Assembly: GCF_029227915.1 (NCBI RefSeq)
Contig: NC_079878.1
Span: 15,626,001-15,690,000 of the forward strand
Direction: 5' to 3'
DNA length: 64,000 bases
From: Hydractinia symbiolongicarpus
Lineage: Eukaryota; Cnidaria; Hydrozoa; Anthoathecata; Hydractiniidae
In this document: piece by piece, positions 33,501-44,700 of the stretch
How positions within the stretch are numbered: the stretch's first letter is position 1
How the letters are laid out: the number at the start of each line of letters is the position of its first letter
The notes under the pieces: generated by a model
The model's input: only the letters and a program-made list of their open reading frames with translations
Databases searched by the model: none
What the model was told of the DNA's origin: nothing
Position numbers and translations under genes: made by a program

Positions 33501-33990
33501 CTTTCACAAATCTCACTGAAGCTCCTCTCCACCTAACTTCCTGAACACAACACATATCAACAGATCTACGTTCTAACATTTCAACTACTTCACCTGCTCT
33601 ACCTCTCAGAGTACCAACATTTACACTAGCCATCCTCAACCTAGTGTTATCTACCTTGTGATGTGATAGCTGGGTAACGGTCTGACGATGCTCACATCTG
33701 ACATCTGTTCTACCGTGCGCGACACCTTCACTCCTTAGAGTTCCAGCCCCGTTTACGCAGTTTGTCTGATTAACTATTCTTACGGCCATTAATAAAGAGT
33801 TTTGGCATTGTTGTACAGCTGGATGCCCTTCCTAGCGCCAACCGTTCACAGACCGGACTGGGTGTTTTTTAAAGTGACACCATCACTATGTGGCATTTCA
33901 TGGGACTTCCACAATCGCCCCTTTAAACTAAGGTATAGTGGAGGACGTTCAACTCCTCTCTTGTCTCTTAAGGAGACCCTCTTCCCATAC
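30575..33990 (-). mobile_element. full-length RTE-like LINE with trinucleotide tail
   Basis: The body consists of about 200 bp of 5' leader (33790 to about 33990, containing GGAAGGGCATCCAGCTG), one long ORF, and an almost absent 3' UTR: the stop is followed by CCGAGAAT and a (GAT)n tail at 30575-30593. A short or missing 3' UTR and microsatellite tail are typical of RTE-type LINEs. Two 5'-truncated copies of its 3' end are at 15931-16012 and 36791-36960. Confidence 0.85.
30598..33789 (-). CDS. LINE endonuclease-reverse transcriptase with embedded PHD-like zinc finger, intact 1063 aa
   Basis: Encodes the protein that nicks the target and copies the LINE RNA into it. Residues about 50-295 are an AP-like endonuclease: SVNVGTLRGR, catalytic Glu84 (QEVRW), GGDFNGHVG with Asp192/Asn194, Asp259 (QIDYF) and His286 (SQHR). 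After a linker, RT motifs follow at about 520-780: Asp652 in FVDLEKAFDRV, HQGSVLSPLLF, and YADD at 741-744. A C4HC3 finger (Cys798, 801, 812, 815, His820, Cys823, 838, 841) sits between KSKVMISS and FCYLGD, i.e. between RT palm and thumb. The C terminus has the LNWLGHLERM and GRPRKTW blocks typical of this group. There are no stops or frameshifts, so it may be active. ATG 33789 is the first in frame, although homology begins only near residue 50. Confidence 0.93.
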   Translation of the reverse strand: MAVRIVNQTNCVNGAGTLRSEGVAHGRTDVRCEHRQTVTQLSHHKVDNTRLRMASVNVGTLRGRAGEVVEMLERRSVDMCCVQEVRWRGASVRFVKGRRARYKLFWIGNSDGYGGVGIFVAEKWVEKVIDVMRVNSRIIVIKFLIGNRIVTFLSVYAPQCGLSEEDKDKFYDELIAVTSKFGDTELVMVGGDFNGHVGKSSEGYRGVHGGYGFGSRNKEGERLLEFGMATDMVVCNTSFSKRQSRLITYESGGCKTQIDYFLVRKLDKKVVKDVKVISGEECVSQHRLLVCDIILKSVREAKGKYRPRRKVWKLKEEIVARQFSAKVQQLAYNSQCDSDNVESTWTTLKNCLLETSDDTCGWTKGRARHRQTWWWNNEVDQCIKEKRKLWKEWKSGGSKNIYLEAKRRARTSVYKAKSEAERNRFADVLRREDQRNEVFKIAKQMKKTNQDIVGEKCIRNNEGVLASTEEEKRVAWKNHYQRLLNTEFDWDEDNLSDDDVVEGPAMQIKTEWVVEAIGKMKIGKAAGVSGIVAEMVKASGYIGVELITSLANQIIKDGAIPSEWQSSVIVNCFKGKGDALEKGNYRGLKLVDQVMKVIERVIDKLLRERIDIDKMQFGFVPGRGTTDAIFLLRQLQEKYLGKRKNLYFAFVDLEKAFDRVPPKVIWWAMRKLGVDEWLVTMVQSMYSNARSRVRINDSLSDEFSVNVGVHQGSVLSPLLFILVLEALSMEFRTGCPWELLYADDLVLIAESMEELVEKFEKWKKGLEEKGLKVNTAKSKVMISSIAAKCDLVVGKWSCGVCRKGVGSNSIFCQTCKHWVHKKCSSISGRLRAGIQFVCKRCKGEIIENEVFPALMMYNSGSLEIVKNFCYLGDMLGSEGGVGRSVTCRIGSAWKNFRELLPLLTSRVLSLEVKGRLYEACVRSVMLYGSETWAVKQEDLDRLERNDMRMVRWMCNASLRDRKSSDELRSRLSLCRIKDVIQIRRLNWLGHLERMEKDNWVRKCRDLIVPGAKSRGRPRKTWQEVIRTDLIERKLSLDLTQSRSDWKRVINIPCPTHASMENRR

Positions 33991-34880
33991 ATTGTAGAAA
34001 ATTGCGTATATAAAAAACTTTATTTATATAACAAAATATTTATCACAGATTGTCTGTAACAACGAGGCATAGAATAATTTTTCTAACGTTTAAAGATTTT
34101 TGTTATCTATTTATATCACAGTTTGCATGATAAAGTGAATTGCAGAGTTGGGGATAAGATAGTTACCTGATTCTTATAAAATGTAATTTTGATTTATTTT
34201 TTATACTTTCAGTGGACACCTGTTGCTTGAAGGTTGTAAAATAAAGAAAAAGAAAACGATCCTCCACACATTTAATTTCAATATTTTCAACAGCATTTAA
34301 TAACTAAAGCAGCAGCTCTTTAATGACCAATTACGAGTAAAATTGTACATGCGTTTCGTTACACTTGTTACACTTTACACTTGATATACCGCAACTTCAA
34401 ACCTATGCAGGGACGTTTTCTTGTCATTTTAGAATGATTACAGCAACTTTAAAGCTTCGCAGGGACGTTTTTTTGTCACATTAGATTAAAATATAGCAAC
34501 ATTAAAGCTCCATATATATATAGGTCTATTTTTAAAAAATTCTCTAAAATCTTAGATATAAAATACATGTTGATGCAATATTTGGAAGCAAGAATCTAAA
34601 TCTGCTTTTTTTTTCCAAACCAATTTAGTAGTCTTTTTAAAATTTTCTGATTTAGTTCATATGAAAAATGTAATTTTTCTGCACAATTATCATGAAAAAC
34701 TTGATACTTACAAAGTTGACTTTTCCCACTCTTACCAAACTTGTTTCTATTCTATGATCTATTCTTGCTTTGATAAACTCTCACTGTGTCAACTAAATCT
34801 TTCCAGTCGATCTCTACCTGATGTCAGTCCATCCATTCCTGGAATTTTGCACAAAACTCCTTTCCTTCCACTCAACTACC
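33991..34880. other. non-coding DNA
   Basis: No gene recognised. An 82-codon + frame at 34661-34909 runs into the next TIR element and has no recognisable domain. Confidence 0.4.
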
Positions 34881-36621
34881 CTATTGGTATAAAATTTGGC
34901 ACATTCTAATTTTGGTGCACCCTACCTTTATTGTGAATTTGCGCATACTAATTTTGGCGTACATACTATTTGCCCGCAATAATTAGAATAAATTTTGGCA
35001 CATGGTAAAAAAGTTTGAATTTTTGTTAGCACTATACCAACACTTAATATTAACAAATTCAACAAATATGAACAATTTTCATTTAATAAATGTCATAAAA
35101 GTCATTCACAAAAATCAAAACAAAAAATTTGCGATTTTGTGCATACTAATTTTGTCATACATACCATTTGCACGTAATAATGGCAGCCCTTAAAATTAGA
35201 TTTTTTTTACGTCGGCAATAAAACTGCCGACGTGAGATACATTTCAACTGATTTGCGTCAGCATTGCGTCATTCATCATTCACCTTGTATTGTGGCTAGA
35301 CCTCGCATAAATTCGATGTATTGATCTCTTAAGACAATGACAAATGGAAACGGAGTACAAGTCCCATTGACCTACCTTCCCGATGGTGTACTTCGTTAAG
35401 TTAATAGTTCACTGCCAACTGGCTTTCTATATGTTTCGAGACGAACTCATTAGAAAGTACGTTGTGCACGTGCTATTTACGAACTAAATGTCAGGGCATT
35501 CAATGAGTTGTATATCGCAGAAGTCGCCGGTGACATGTTTCGAAAATGCTTGTCACCAACGCAGTTCACCATTAAGCAAAACTGTACAGGAGACTCAATT
35601 TATAGAGTCTTCGCAGAACATCTCTTCTCACAAAACCAAGGGCAGGGCTGACTTATTGCCTGCTGTGTCGTGTGGGAGAGAAAACTTCCAGACTTCTTTT
35701 TAATACGATATACAATTTTTCGATTATTGTTATTACGAATCAAATGGCACCACAGTATTTCTGTAACGTGAATAATTTTAGTGATAATGACCTAACTTAC
35801 TGAAAATCGAGTGTAATTATTCTTCAGTCGCAATGAGTGGAAGAAGCGCAAACAATACCACAATTAACATTATTTGATTTTGCTTGCCACAGTTCCTTTC
35901 AAATTTTCATTTCATTGTTTTGATAATGACATCTGCAAAACACTTTAGCAATTTCATTAGAGTCATTTTCTGATTCAAACCCTAACTCAGGAAAATTCCA
36001 CAAAAGAACTGTTTTCTTTTTCACCATGTTTACTTTTTTATTTTATTTTCGGAATTCAGGAAATTATACCATCCGTCAGTTTCGAGTGAAAAAAACCACC
36101 TGTCGAATACTGTGTGCATTCCCATATGCCCATGTGGAGACCTGGTTTCTTTTAGGATAAGGAACTCGAGAAAAATGTATGCCAGTTTTCATATTACGCC
36201 AGAGAAAATGTGATATAAAAATTCACCACAAAGGCTTTAATGTTACAAAGAATAACATGCGATCAGTTAAAAAGTTTGTTTTTCAAAAAAAATGGTAGTA
36301 GAAACCAGGTTATAATACGTGAACAGGTACGATAGAAATATACATGAGCACATGTTCTTAAAAGCCCGCCAAAATAAAAATTAATTCTTTGTTAATTTTT
36401 TTCTTCGCTGATGTTGAAAATGAGTTGTTGTTTTTAAAAATTTCACAACAAAATTATGTCAGCATTTTTTTTTCTTGACGCAACTACGGTATTTTCTTAT
36501 TTTACGTCGGCAATCACGTCGGCAGTGCCGAATGCCGACGCTAATTTTAAGGGCTGAATGGTATAAGAACTTTGCACAAAAAAGTGCTAAAATTTATACG
36601 CGGCAAATTTTATACCAATAA
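34881..36621. mobile_element. TA-flanked TIR element, split by another element
   Basis: The outer ends are CTATTGGTATAAAATTTG (left) and the inverted TTATTGGTATAAAATTTG (right), with TA near both ends (TACC on the left, GGTA on the right). Without the inserted 1373 bp it is only about 370 bp, non-coding, with repeated TACTAATTTTG words. Confidence 0.78.
35184..36556. mobile_element. CAGCCCTTAAAATTA-ended element with 5-bp target duplication
   Basis: The inverted ends are CAGCCCTTAAAATTAG, with GTCGGCA-containing subterminal inverted repeats. The 5-bp duplication AATGG flanks both sides (35179-35183 and 36557-36561). CAG ends with 5-bp duplications fit the hAT5-type branch of hAT elements. 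No transposase is present. Partial copies lie at 14580-15040 and 21636-22177. Confidence 0.82.
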
Positions 36622-36790
36622 GGTACTCTCTTTCACCTCTCCTAAACTAACATTTTCTTCAATCCAGTTCTTTCTTTCATAGTACATCTGAGTTTTTTGT
36701 TTCCATTAATTTCTGGTCAGCATCTTGTTATAGCCTTAGGTTAATGTTGGTCTCCTTTAATTTTATAAAATAATATTTGATTTCTACACC

Positions 36791-36918
36791 TATAAGAACA
36801 GACTTGATACAGAGGAAGTTGAGTTTAGATCTAACACTGTCTAGGTCAGATTGGAAGAGGGTCATTAATATACCCCGCCCAACCCATGCTAGCATGGAAA
36901 ACGGACGTTAAGCCGAGA

Positions 36919-36958
<40 letters not shown>

Positions 36959-36960
36959 CG
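36791..36960 (+). mobile_element. 3'-end fragment of the RTE-like LINE with (GAT)n tail
   Basis: It encodes the last ~40 codons of the LINE (RTDLIQRKLSLDLT, then THASMENGR and a stop) and then a run of GATGATG to about 36960. It is in opposite orientation to the full LINE and slightly diverged. Confidence 0.88.
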
Positions 36961-36999
36961 ATGACGCTATGTATAGGCTATTACTGTAGAATGAATACT

Positions 37000-37265
37000 C
37001 TTCTCCTTCTCCTCCTTCTCCTCCTCCTCCTCCTCCTCCTCCTCCTCCTCCTCCTCTTCCTTCTCCTCATCCCTTTCCTTTTCCTCCTCCTTTTCCTTTT
37101 CCTTCTCCTTCCCCTTTTCCTTCTCCTTCCCCTTTTCCTTCTCCTTCTCCTCCTTGTCCTTCTCCTTGTCCTTCTCCTTCTCCTTCTCCTTGTCCTTCTC
37201 CTTCTCCTTCTCCTCCTCCTCCTCCTCCTCCTCCTCCTTGTCCTCCTTATCCTTCTTCTCATTCT
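37000..37265 (+). repeat. pyrimidine microsatellite (CTC/CTT)n
   Basis: A 260-bp run of CTCCTT and CTC repeats, purely pyrimidine on the + strand for long stretches; a candidate triplex (H-DNA) former. The long Leu and Arg frames through it are composition artefacts. Confidence 0.95.
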
Positions 37266-38865
37266 TCTTCCTAATTTTGTGTGATAATTTGCATTGGGCC
37301 TAGCTACAACTCTGAAAATAATATGTGGGAAATTGTTCTTTTTTCAGCTTTTTTTGAAACCAGCGAACAGCATCACTTGGCCAAGTCTGGTGGAGGCATA
37401 GGCTGAGTAACCAATGCCTAGGATGTGCAAGCTGCTCATTTCACAATATCTGCATTATGAAACAATCCAGTCCACCACCTGAAAAGGTCCGAAATATTGG
37501 GGCATACTGACATCAGCAAATTAACTTTCTCTCAGATTTTGGATCTAACCTAAGTCAGCTGTGAACAATGAAAGGTTATCAAGGAAGATCCATAGAGAGT
37601 TTCTGTGAAAAAATTTGATAATTCAGATCATATTACATGACAGATTGATAAATTAAAAGAAAAAATCTATTACGACTCCTACCATTAAATACAATGTATA
37701 AAAAGAGTTCCTGGATGATATACTCCTCAAAGTTATCTCCACAGTGTTAAGCAGCTTTCATCACCTTTTTCTCACACCAATTGTAGGTATCCTGCAGGCA
37801 GAACCATAAATTTATAGGATACCTATAAATGGTTTTATCCCCCCAGTTGCTTTTATATTTGGTGTATCATGACAAATTTAATATAGAATGATTAAAAAGT
37901 TTTGTGCATGGTGAATAAAATGACAAACAAATACATCAATTAAACCCATATTTTTAAAAAAAACATCTTTGACCAAAAATTGTACAATAACTTAGAAATA
38001 AATCCAGGAATAAAAAAATCTTACACTTAAATTTCAAAAATACAAAATATATTTACAAATTCTCATTTGCAACAGCTCAATAAATTCTGAAATTTCCCTT
38101 CAAATTTAAAGCTTACCTCCCAACTTATCTCAAAACTCATCTCATAAAACAAACAAGGTTAAACAAGCTATTTGCTTGCCAATATGATTGCCATCTTGAA
38201 TAAGAGCCTTCATGTGAAGCAGCAATTATCAAAGTAGTTTTGAAGTTATTACGTTTTTCAACAAAGTCAGTAACATTTTCAGTTTTAATGTTGGATTTAT
38301 TGCGCCATCTGAAATTAAGTCTGTGAAAACGGTGGAAGTGGATGTAAACCCCCTATTGCTCGTCCCTTTCATATCACTAGTGCACTCCCAAACAACGTAA
38401 TGACGTCAAAATCATATTAAATCCAGCATAAGTTTGAATGAAAACCATTTTAACATGACAGAGGATAAGTGATCAAAGTGGAACAAAATACTGCTTTTAT
38501 ATTGTGAGTAGTCATTACCCATGGAAAATCTGTGGGGTTGTTCGTCTTTAAATTACGTGCTTTTTTGTGTGCCCCCATTACATGACACTTTTCTTTTGGA
38601 CGGACAGACAAAATACGACTATTATAATAGAGATCTGTTAAAATATCCATGGGGTTGCCCGTCTTTAATTTACACGCTATTTTGTGTGCCAGTTGCAGAT
38701 CACTTTTCTCCAGACTAACAGACAAAATATGGTTAGCGTTATACAGACAAATATTTTGTAGTATGGGACAATTTCCAGATTTTTGGCTATTTTTTTTATT
38801 GCTTTGCACAGTGTTTTGGTATCCAAGTGTTAAAAATATTATTATTCTACTTTCTGTTTATATAG
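37266..38865. other. upstream region of the MIS12-like gene
   Basis: No gene. An imperfect direct repeat (about 38520-38600 and 38645-38730; CCATGGGGTTGCCCGTC and CGGACAGACAAAATA-type blocks) is an unclassified repeat remnant. TTTATATAG directly before ATG 38866 looks like a splice acceptor, so a 5' UTR exon may lie here. Confidence 0.4.
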
Positions 38866-39348
38866 ATGACTTCCAATACAGTAGAAAACATAGAGAAGTT
38901 TGATGTGTTACTTAATGAAATTAAATGTTTTGACTTTCCAACAGATTCATTGTTATGTAATATTAGAGATTCCACCAACTCATTCATTTCGAGCAGTATT
39001 AAAAATTTTACAGATGTCCTTGTGCAAGAAGAGCAGTTTTCTGAAGAAGAAATTGAATCATTCCTGAACAAAGCGTTAGAAATTTTCAATATGCTTGTCA
39101 AATTACGAGGTGACCAACTTAAAAACTATTGCGAGGCTAACCATATTTTTAAAGTATATGAACATGCCTTATTTTCCTGTGATGCAAGTGAAGGAGAAAA
39201 CAGTGAGGAAAGTGACAAAAAAATTGAAGACGAAGTTGCGGAGCTAAGAAAAAAAGAAATGTTGTGTTTAATAATGAAAAATAAAATTAATGAAATCGAC
39301 ATGTTACAAACAAATTGTCTAGATGTATTTTCAAAAATTGAGGAGTAA
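38866..39348 (+). CDS. MIS12: MIS12-like kinetochore protein
   Basis: 160 residues in one exon. MIS12 is a subunit of the MIS12 complex that links centromeric chromatin to the outer kinetochore. The N-terminal half has the order expected of a MIS12 head: a short aromatic block (CFDFPTDSLLCNI, residues ~20-32), an amphipathic helix (SIKNFTDVL), a SEEEIESFLNKALEIF helix, then LKNYCEANHIFKVYEHALF, resembling the NIF.IPE..L stretch of the family. After an acidic loop comes a C-terminal coiled coil (ELRKKEMLCLIMKNKINEIDM). It is shorter than the human protein (about 205 aa), lacking the distal tail. Assignment rests on my recall of the family pattern; a generic coiled-coil protein is the alternative. 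Confidence 0.55.
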   Translation: MTSNTVENIEKFDVLLNEIKCFDFPTDSLLCNIRDSTNSFISSSIKNFTDVLVQEEQFSEEEIESFLNKALEIFNMLVKLRGDQLKNYCEANHIFKVYEHALFSCDASEGENSEESDKKIEDEVAELRKKEMLCLIMKNKINEIDMLQTNCLDVFSKIEE

Positions 39349-39507
39349 TGCAAAATATTAATAGCATTTGTGTATTAATCTATTTTGGCTTATATATGTA
39401 TGTATAAAATTAAGTTTCATTCTGTGATATAACTATATAGAATGTATTATAAACTTGTGATCTCTGTTTTATTCTCAATTGAAGTGGGACATTCTTATGG
39501 GAAGTGG

Positions 39508-40489
39508 CAGTCTTTTTCAGGAGAGGCGTGCGATCGCACGCGCACACCTTGGCACACGCCTAAATCGTTTCAGGCGTGCGATTAATCACACGCCTGAAAA
39601 ATAAATAATGAGTTTTCAAAATCAACCTTTAAAATCCATTTTGTAGCGTGCAATGGCAGCCCTCGAAGGAATTTTTGGAGACTCGTCAGACAAAACGTCC
39701 GATAGATTTCCGTCATGGTCGGACACTTTTAGATCTCAGAAATTATTGAATAGTCCTGGTCCTTTTAATCCACGAGCAAGCCTATTCTTAGCCAACCTGA
39801 CCATCCTAGCTAATTCACCGACTCCTGAATTAGTTAAAAGAACTACGTAGACATAAATCTCTTTTGCCTGGCTCGTTCGTCGTTGGTAACCAGGTCTTAC
39901 ACAAGAAATCCAGCCATGCGGTACTTAACTAATGCGGAGGTGAACGCCGACGGAGCACGGATGAAGCAAGTCTGCAAAACTGCACTTACAGGCGGAATGG
40001 ACATTTGATCATGGATTTAATTGTAGATAATTTCTTCAGGTCCGAATTTAATGGATTTTTTCTTTATGCCTGTAAAAAAGAAACCCACGTGCGGTGTAAA
40101 TGTTTTTGAAGTTTTAAGCCATGTGGATAAAGATTTTTTTTAACTTGAAAACAAAGCATATTTTGCCTATTTGCTTGTGATGACCTGAAAAGTGAACAAT
40201 AAATATAAAAATGACAGTATAATCATGTATACTATTTCGGACATGTAGAAAGGGAAGTTAAGATTGAGAGAGTCACTATACCAGTAGACGCTTGATCATC
40301 GTGTTTGGGGTTCACTATTTAAAACGTCCCCCACTTTTCTGCCGCAAAATGAATGCGCAACAAAAAATAACCTCGAAGCCCGTATTGTATGCGTAACATT
40401 CTTTGCATGTGCGCTTAACATCGCACGCGTTACTTGATTTACAAGTGGGAATCATCGCACACCTTCTCAAATATTCCTGAAAAAGACTG
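39508..40489. mobile_element. CAG-ended TIR element with GCGTGCGATCGCACGC motif
   Basis: The ends are CAGTCTTTTTCAGGA in inverted orientation (39508 and 40489), followed by GTGTGCGAT-type motifs; TGG flanks both sides (a possible 3-bp target duplication, as in 27739-29019). A 65-codon frame at 39653-39850 is inside it with no recognisable domain. Confidence 0.75.
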
Positions 40490-41757
40490 TGGGTGATAGG
40501 ATCAAATAATTTTGAAAAAATTATTATTTTTTATTGTAAAGATGAAAAATTTGTTGACTGTACCAGAGAGATTTAATTGAGGGAATAATCCAATAGAAAA
40601 AAAATTTTTTTCACCTTTAAGCAGGTGTAGTTTTCAAGTCTACAAATTTTTTTTTTTTCTTGAAAGTTGATACTATATTAAGAAACCAAAGCTAAAGTTT
40701 TTCCCCATTCTGGACTATGTAAATGTGTGACCTATTTATTCATGGCACTACAGGCGAAACAAGTTCTAAACTTTCTTTAGGAGTCAACTGTGCACATACA
40801 CAAGTTACATGTTTTGTAAGAATAACAAAACATTAATATGTGCATAAAATTGATATTACTGACTTGTGTGGAGTGTACACACAACAAAATAAATATTCTT
40901 GCAAAGAAAATACATTGGCAGCAATGAGACATTTTTCAAAAAAAAAAAAATCTTTTATAAAGTAGAAATCATCGAATTTTTATGAACATAGTCAGTATAA
41001 TGACATAGCACAATTTAGAATGTAGTGTTTTACAGATTTTCTCTTTGCTCTCTTAGTTAGGAAACAATGTGTTGCGCTCAACCAGAAGAATTTGAATCAG
41101 CTTGTATTAATAAAAAAATTAAAATGCAGGTCAACTTGTTTTCTAGAGGGGATTATTTGTTAGAGTAAGTTGTTTATTTACGTCAAATAAAACAGGTTCT
41201 AACTATACAAAAATTTAAATGAAGACATGAACTACAGATTTTATAATACTGAATAATAACTTATATACTTAGTAAACTAATTGTTTTCAAGAAATTTTTG
41301 CCTCCCATTTTAATTTATTATTACACCCATATTTATTTCTTATTAGAACTAACTTTCCACAAATTTATCCAATTTTTAAATACCAGAACGCGCTATCCAA
41401 ATCTTTATTTACTTAGTCTTCATTCTGGTGGTCACCTGTTGTACATATTTGTTGAATTCCTATTTCATGTATCCTTGCCTGCCTGTTAACACGAAGTAAT
41501 GAAATTCGGAAACAAGCGAGTAATAAAATGTAGATAAAAAAAATGTTGCTAAATCCAAATGTTTGACTTAAAAATCTGCTGTAAACATTAAAAGTAAGTT
41601 TTGACAAAAATTACAGCTCAACTGATGTAATGTTTTACTTTTAATTTTGCTTAGTTTCTTCTTAGTTGTACGTTTTTTGTACAAAATTGGACAACATTTA
41701 CAGTAATACAAAAAAATGTGCTACCTAATGCTATAGTACTATAGTTTAGATAATAAC
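40490..41757. other. DDX18 upstream region
   Basis: AT-rich, no gene. The DDX18 promoter should lie here, but no clear TATA box or other site can be singled out. Confidence 0.4.
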
Positions 41758-44700
41758 ATGAAACACTTTCACCAAAAGAAACACTTGAAAAGGCTTGAAA
41801 AACTTCAAAAAATTCGCAAGGAGAAAACGAAAAAGAATAATGGAACAGCAAACTTAGAACAGGAGAAGACAAATGAAATTGTTATTGTGGAAGATCAACA
41901 TGATGTGGACAAAACTACTGCTAGTGCTGCTCCAGGTAAGCAAAGATTATTGTCACCAATACTATTTTTTTCAATTAAATATTATCTTGAAATATGTTAG
42001 GGAATTACCAACCTTCACAAAGTATAGTGTAAACCTCGTAATGATTTACCTAGCTTTAGATTATAAGGAAGGATTGAAAAAGAAAAAAAGAAAGATAAAA
42101 GATGATGCTGAAATTAGTAAGAAAGAAGGAGGTAGGTTTCTTGTATTTATGCGTGCAATAGGAAACACTCCAGGGTGACAATCTGTCGGGAATGTTGAAA
42201 ATATACGCAAAATGTCAGGAAAATTTAATCTTTTTATGAAATGTTAGGAAATTATCAGGTTTTTTAAGAAATAAATTACTCAATAATTTTTAAAGATTTA
42301 TTGTTTTAGTGTAAAGAACAAAACTTTTTTTTCTGTTGCAACTAAAGACAAATTTTTTAAGTTTAATTAATCAATGAAACCCTGCTTTAATCTGATTTGA
42401 AGCATTGCTAATTGTGATTTGAAACCTATTTTTACAAACTCACAAATAAATGTGCTTGGACGCAAAAACCTCATAGTCAGGGAGCCAGGCGGTCAAAGTT
42501 ACTCTCTGACTTGTAAAACAGGAATAAACACATGTTGATTGTGTTAATAATATATTAAACACCCACCAGTTATTGTTAGTACAGTATCTAAAATATAACA
42601 CAACAATACATAAATGTATAGTCTAACACACTCCTCCATTCTTCTGTGTGAGTGTCCATATGGAAATGTTGGTAAATAACATAACTTCGATAAAGTAAAA
42701 AATAATGCAACTTCGACTGAGCGATATCTAGTCAACAGTGTAAAATAAACTATAGTCACACCTAGTCTGTTATTAGCTTTGCAAAGGTTATAGCTTCTCA
42801 AAGCTTCTGACAGCTTGATCCTTGTTTGGTTAATTTATCAGCCAATTGTCCTTCAGTGCTAACCCATTTGATGTTGTTATCTCTTTTCGGGACAACGTTT
42901 TCTTTGATTGCTGCAACTTCAATTCGTAATCTTTTCTCAATGAAAACCTTTGTTGAATGGATTAGTCCATGTAAGTTCCTGTTCTTGATATTAACTTCCA
43001 CAGGTATTTCCATTACGCCAAGTTGTAATAATTCACACAATATTTCTCTCAAATAAATAACATCATCCAAAGCTTCTGGTAGTGCAAGACTTTATGCAGC
43101 TGTTGTACTTCTAACGACTCTCTTTATTTTCTTGGAACACCAATTGAGGATACAGCTGCTCCTCTTCCCAACAAGAAAGATGACTTGTCCTCCTGCACTA
43201 GATGCACCATCTGGCAAATTCACATTAAATGCATCTGAGAACATAACAAGTTTGAGGTTATTGTTGCTACCAAGTGCTGGATACACTAAGTGATAATCAT
43301 CTTTGATTTTTTGATCATTTTGTTGGGTTGGATGATATGTCTCACTTCTGGATTATGATTGATGCATATGCTGAGGTCAAGAAAATCATAACATATATTT
43401 GGTCTAGTTTGATCCAATTTGCTTGTCCAATCACACTTCTAACCTTTTTAGCGATTAGCAGAGAGAGAGATGGGCTGCATGCCTGATACGAATTCTGTTT
43501 GACACACTGTCGTACCATTCATACCATTCTCTGTGTGTTGTATGTTCAATCCAATGTATTTGAAGCAGTGTTGTTCAGTTTTGCCAATCTCAAAAATCTC
43601 TTGCAGTTTTAAGATAACACAGTTTTCAAAAGAAGCACATCCAGCGTGAATAAAATCATCCACGTGTATAACAAAGATTCCTTGCAAATTGTTTTCATTG
43701 TGCCAATAAAACAAGATGTGGAATGTTAGATTGCTGGATCAAATTTTAATTAAACGGCACCTAGCTTTTTAATTTCTTGCTTCACGCTAAAGAACCAGTG
43801 GCATGCAGCATCATTTAGTCCATAAACAACCTTTTTTAGTTCCCAGAGGCAATTTGAGTTTTTAGCTTCAACAGGTGGTACCAAGTAAACAACTCGCCCG
43901 ATTTCTGAACCTTGAAGGAAAGCAGCCTTAACATCAGTTGTTTTACAATGCCACCCTTTAATACCAGCAACAGCCAGCAATATGTGTAGGGTGCTTTTGT
44001 GAACTATAGTTGAGTCCACTTGTGATGATTGATCCTCTTCGAATCCATGTGCGACGAGTCTGGCTTTAATCAAACACTTGTTTTCAACTGTCTTCTCGCT
44101 GATCCCCCAAGTTGTTGATATTGCTTTTTGCCCAATGTCAGGCGCTTTCTCAAACACAAAAAAAATCTTTCTAAGTCTGGATCTCTTTTTTCTTGGCAGC
44201 AATGAAATTTTTCTTGTCATGTTGTTCAACAGGCACAAAAGCAACATTCACTTTTTCCATTTGTTCTAGCTCACTTGTTCAAAATCAAGACAAGTGAGCT
44301 GTTCCTCATTGGCATGATGAATATTTGCCAGTGCCCTTTCCGGCATGTCCTAGTACTTTGGCTTCAATCCAATGAACAGAATCTGTGAGTTTGTATCTAA
44401 CCTGATCGTTCTGTTTTGGTATCTGCACTTGCTCTTTGATAGATTATTGTGAAGTCACATCAACATCGTGTTCACGGTCAAATTAGGGTTATCTTCCAGT
44501 ATTTTCTCTAAGCATCTATCTACAACAGCATGATTTCTTTCGCATAAACCGTTTTGCCAAGGACTCTCAACTGCAGTTTGAACAACCTCAATATTCAAAT
44601 TTCCACACATGTCTTTGTATTGGTCATTTCTGAATTTTTTAGGTGCACCAAAACCCAAACCTACCCACATCTGCATGACTTTATCAATGATGTCTTTGGT

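Noticed and set aside
36886-37284. Long Leu-rich (+) and Arg-rich (-) frames
   Set aside because: They are pure readings of the (CTC/CTT)n microsatellite and the LINE (GAT)n tail, not proteins.
39653-39850. 65-codon + frame
   Set aside because: Inside a TIR element, with no recognisable domain and no sign of a spliced gene.
42544-42801. 85-codon minus frame at the end of copia B
   Set aside because: It runs through the LTR and the purine tract after the RNase H stop; no domain.
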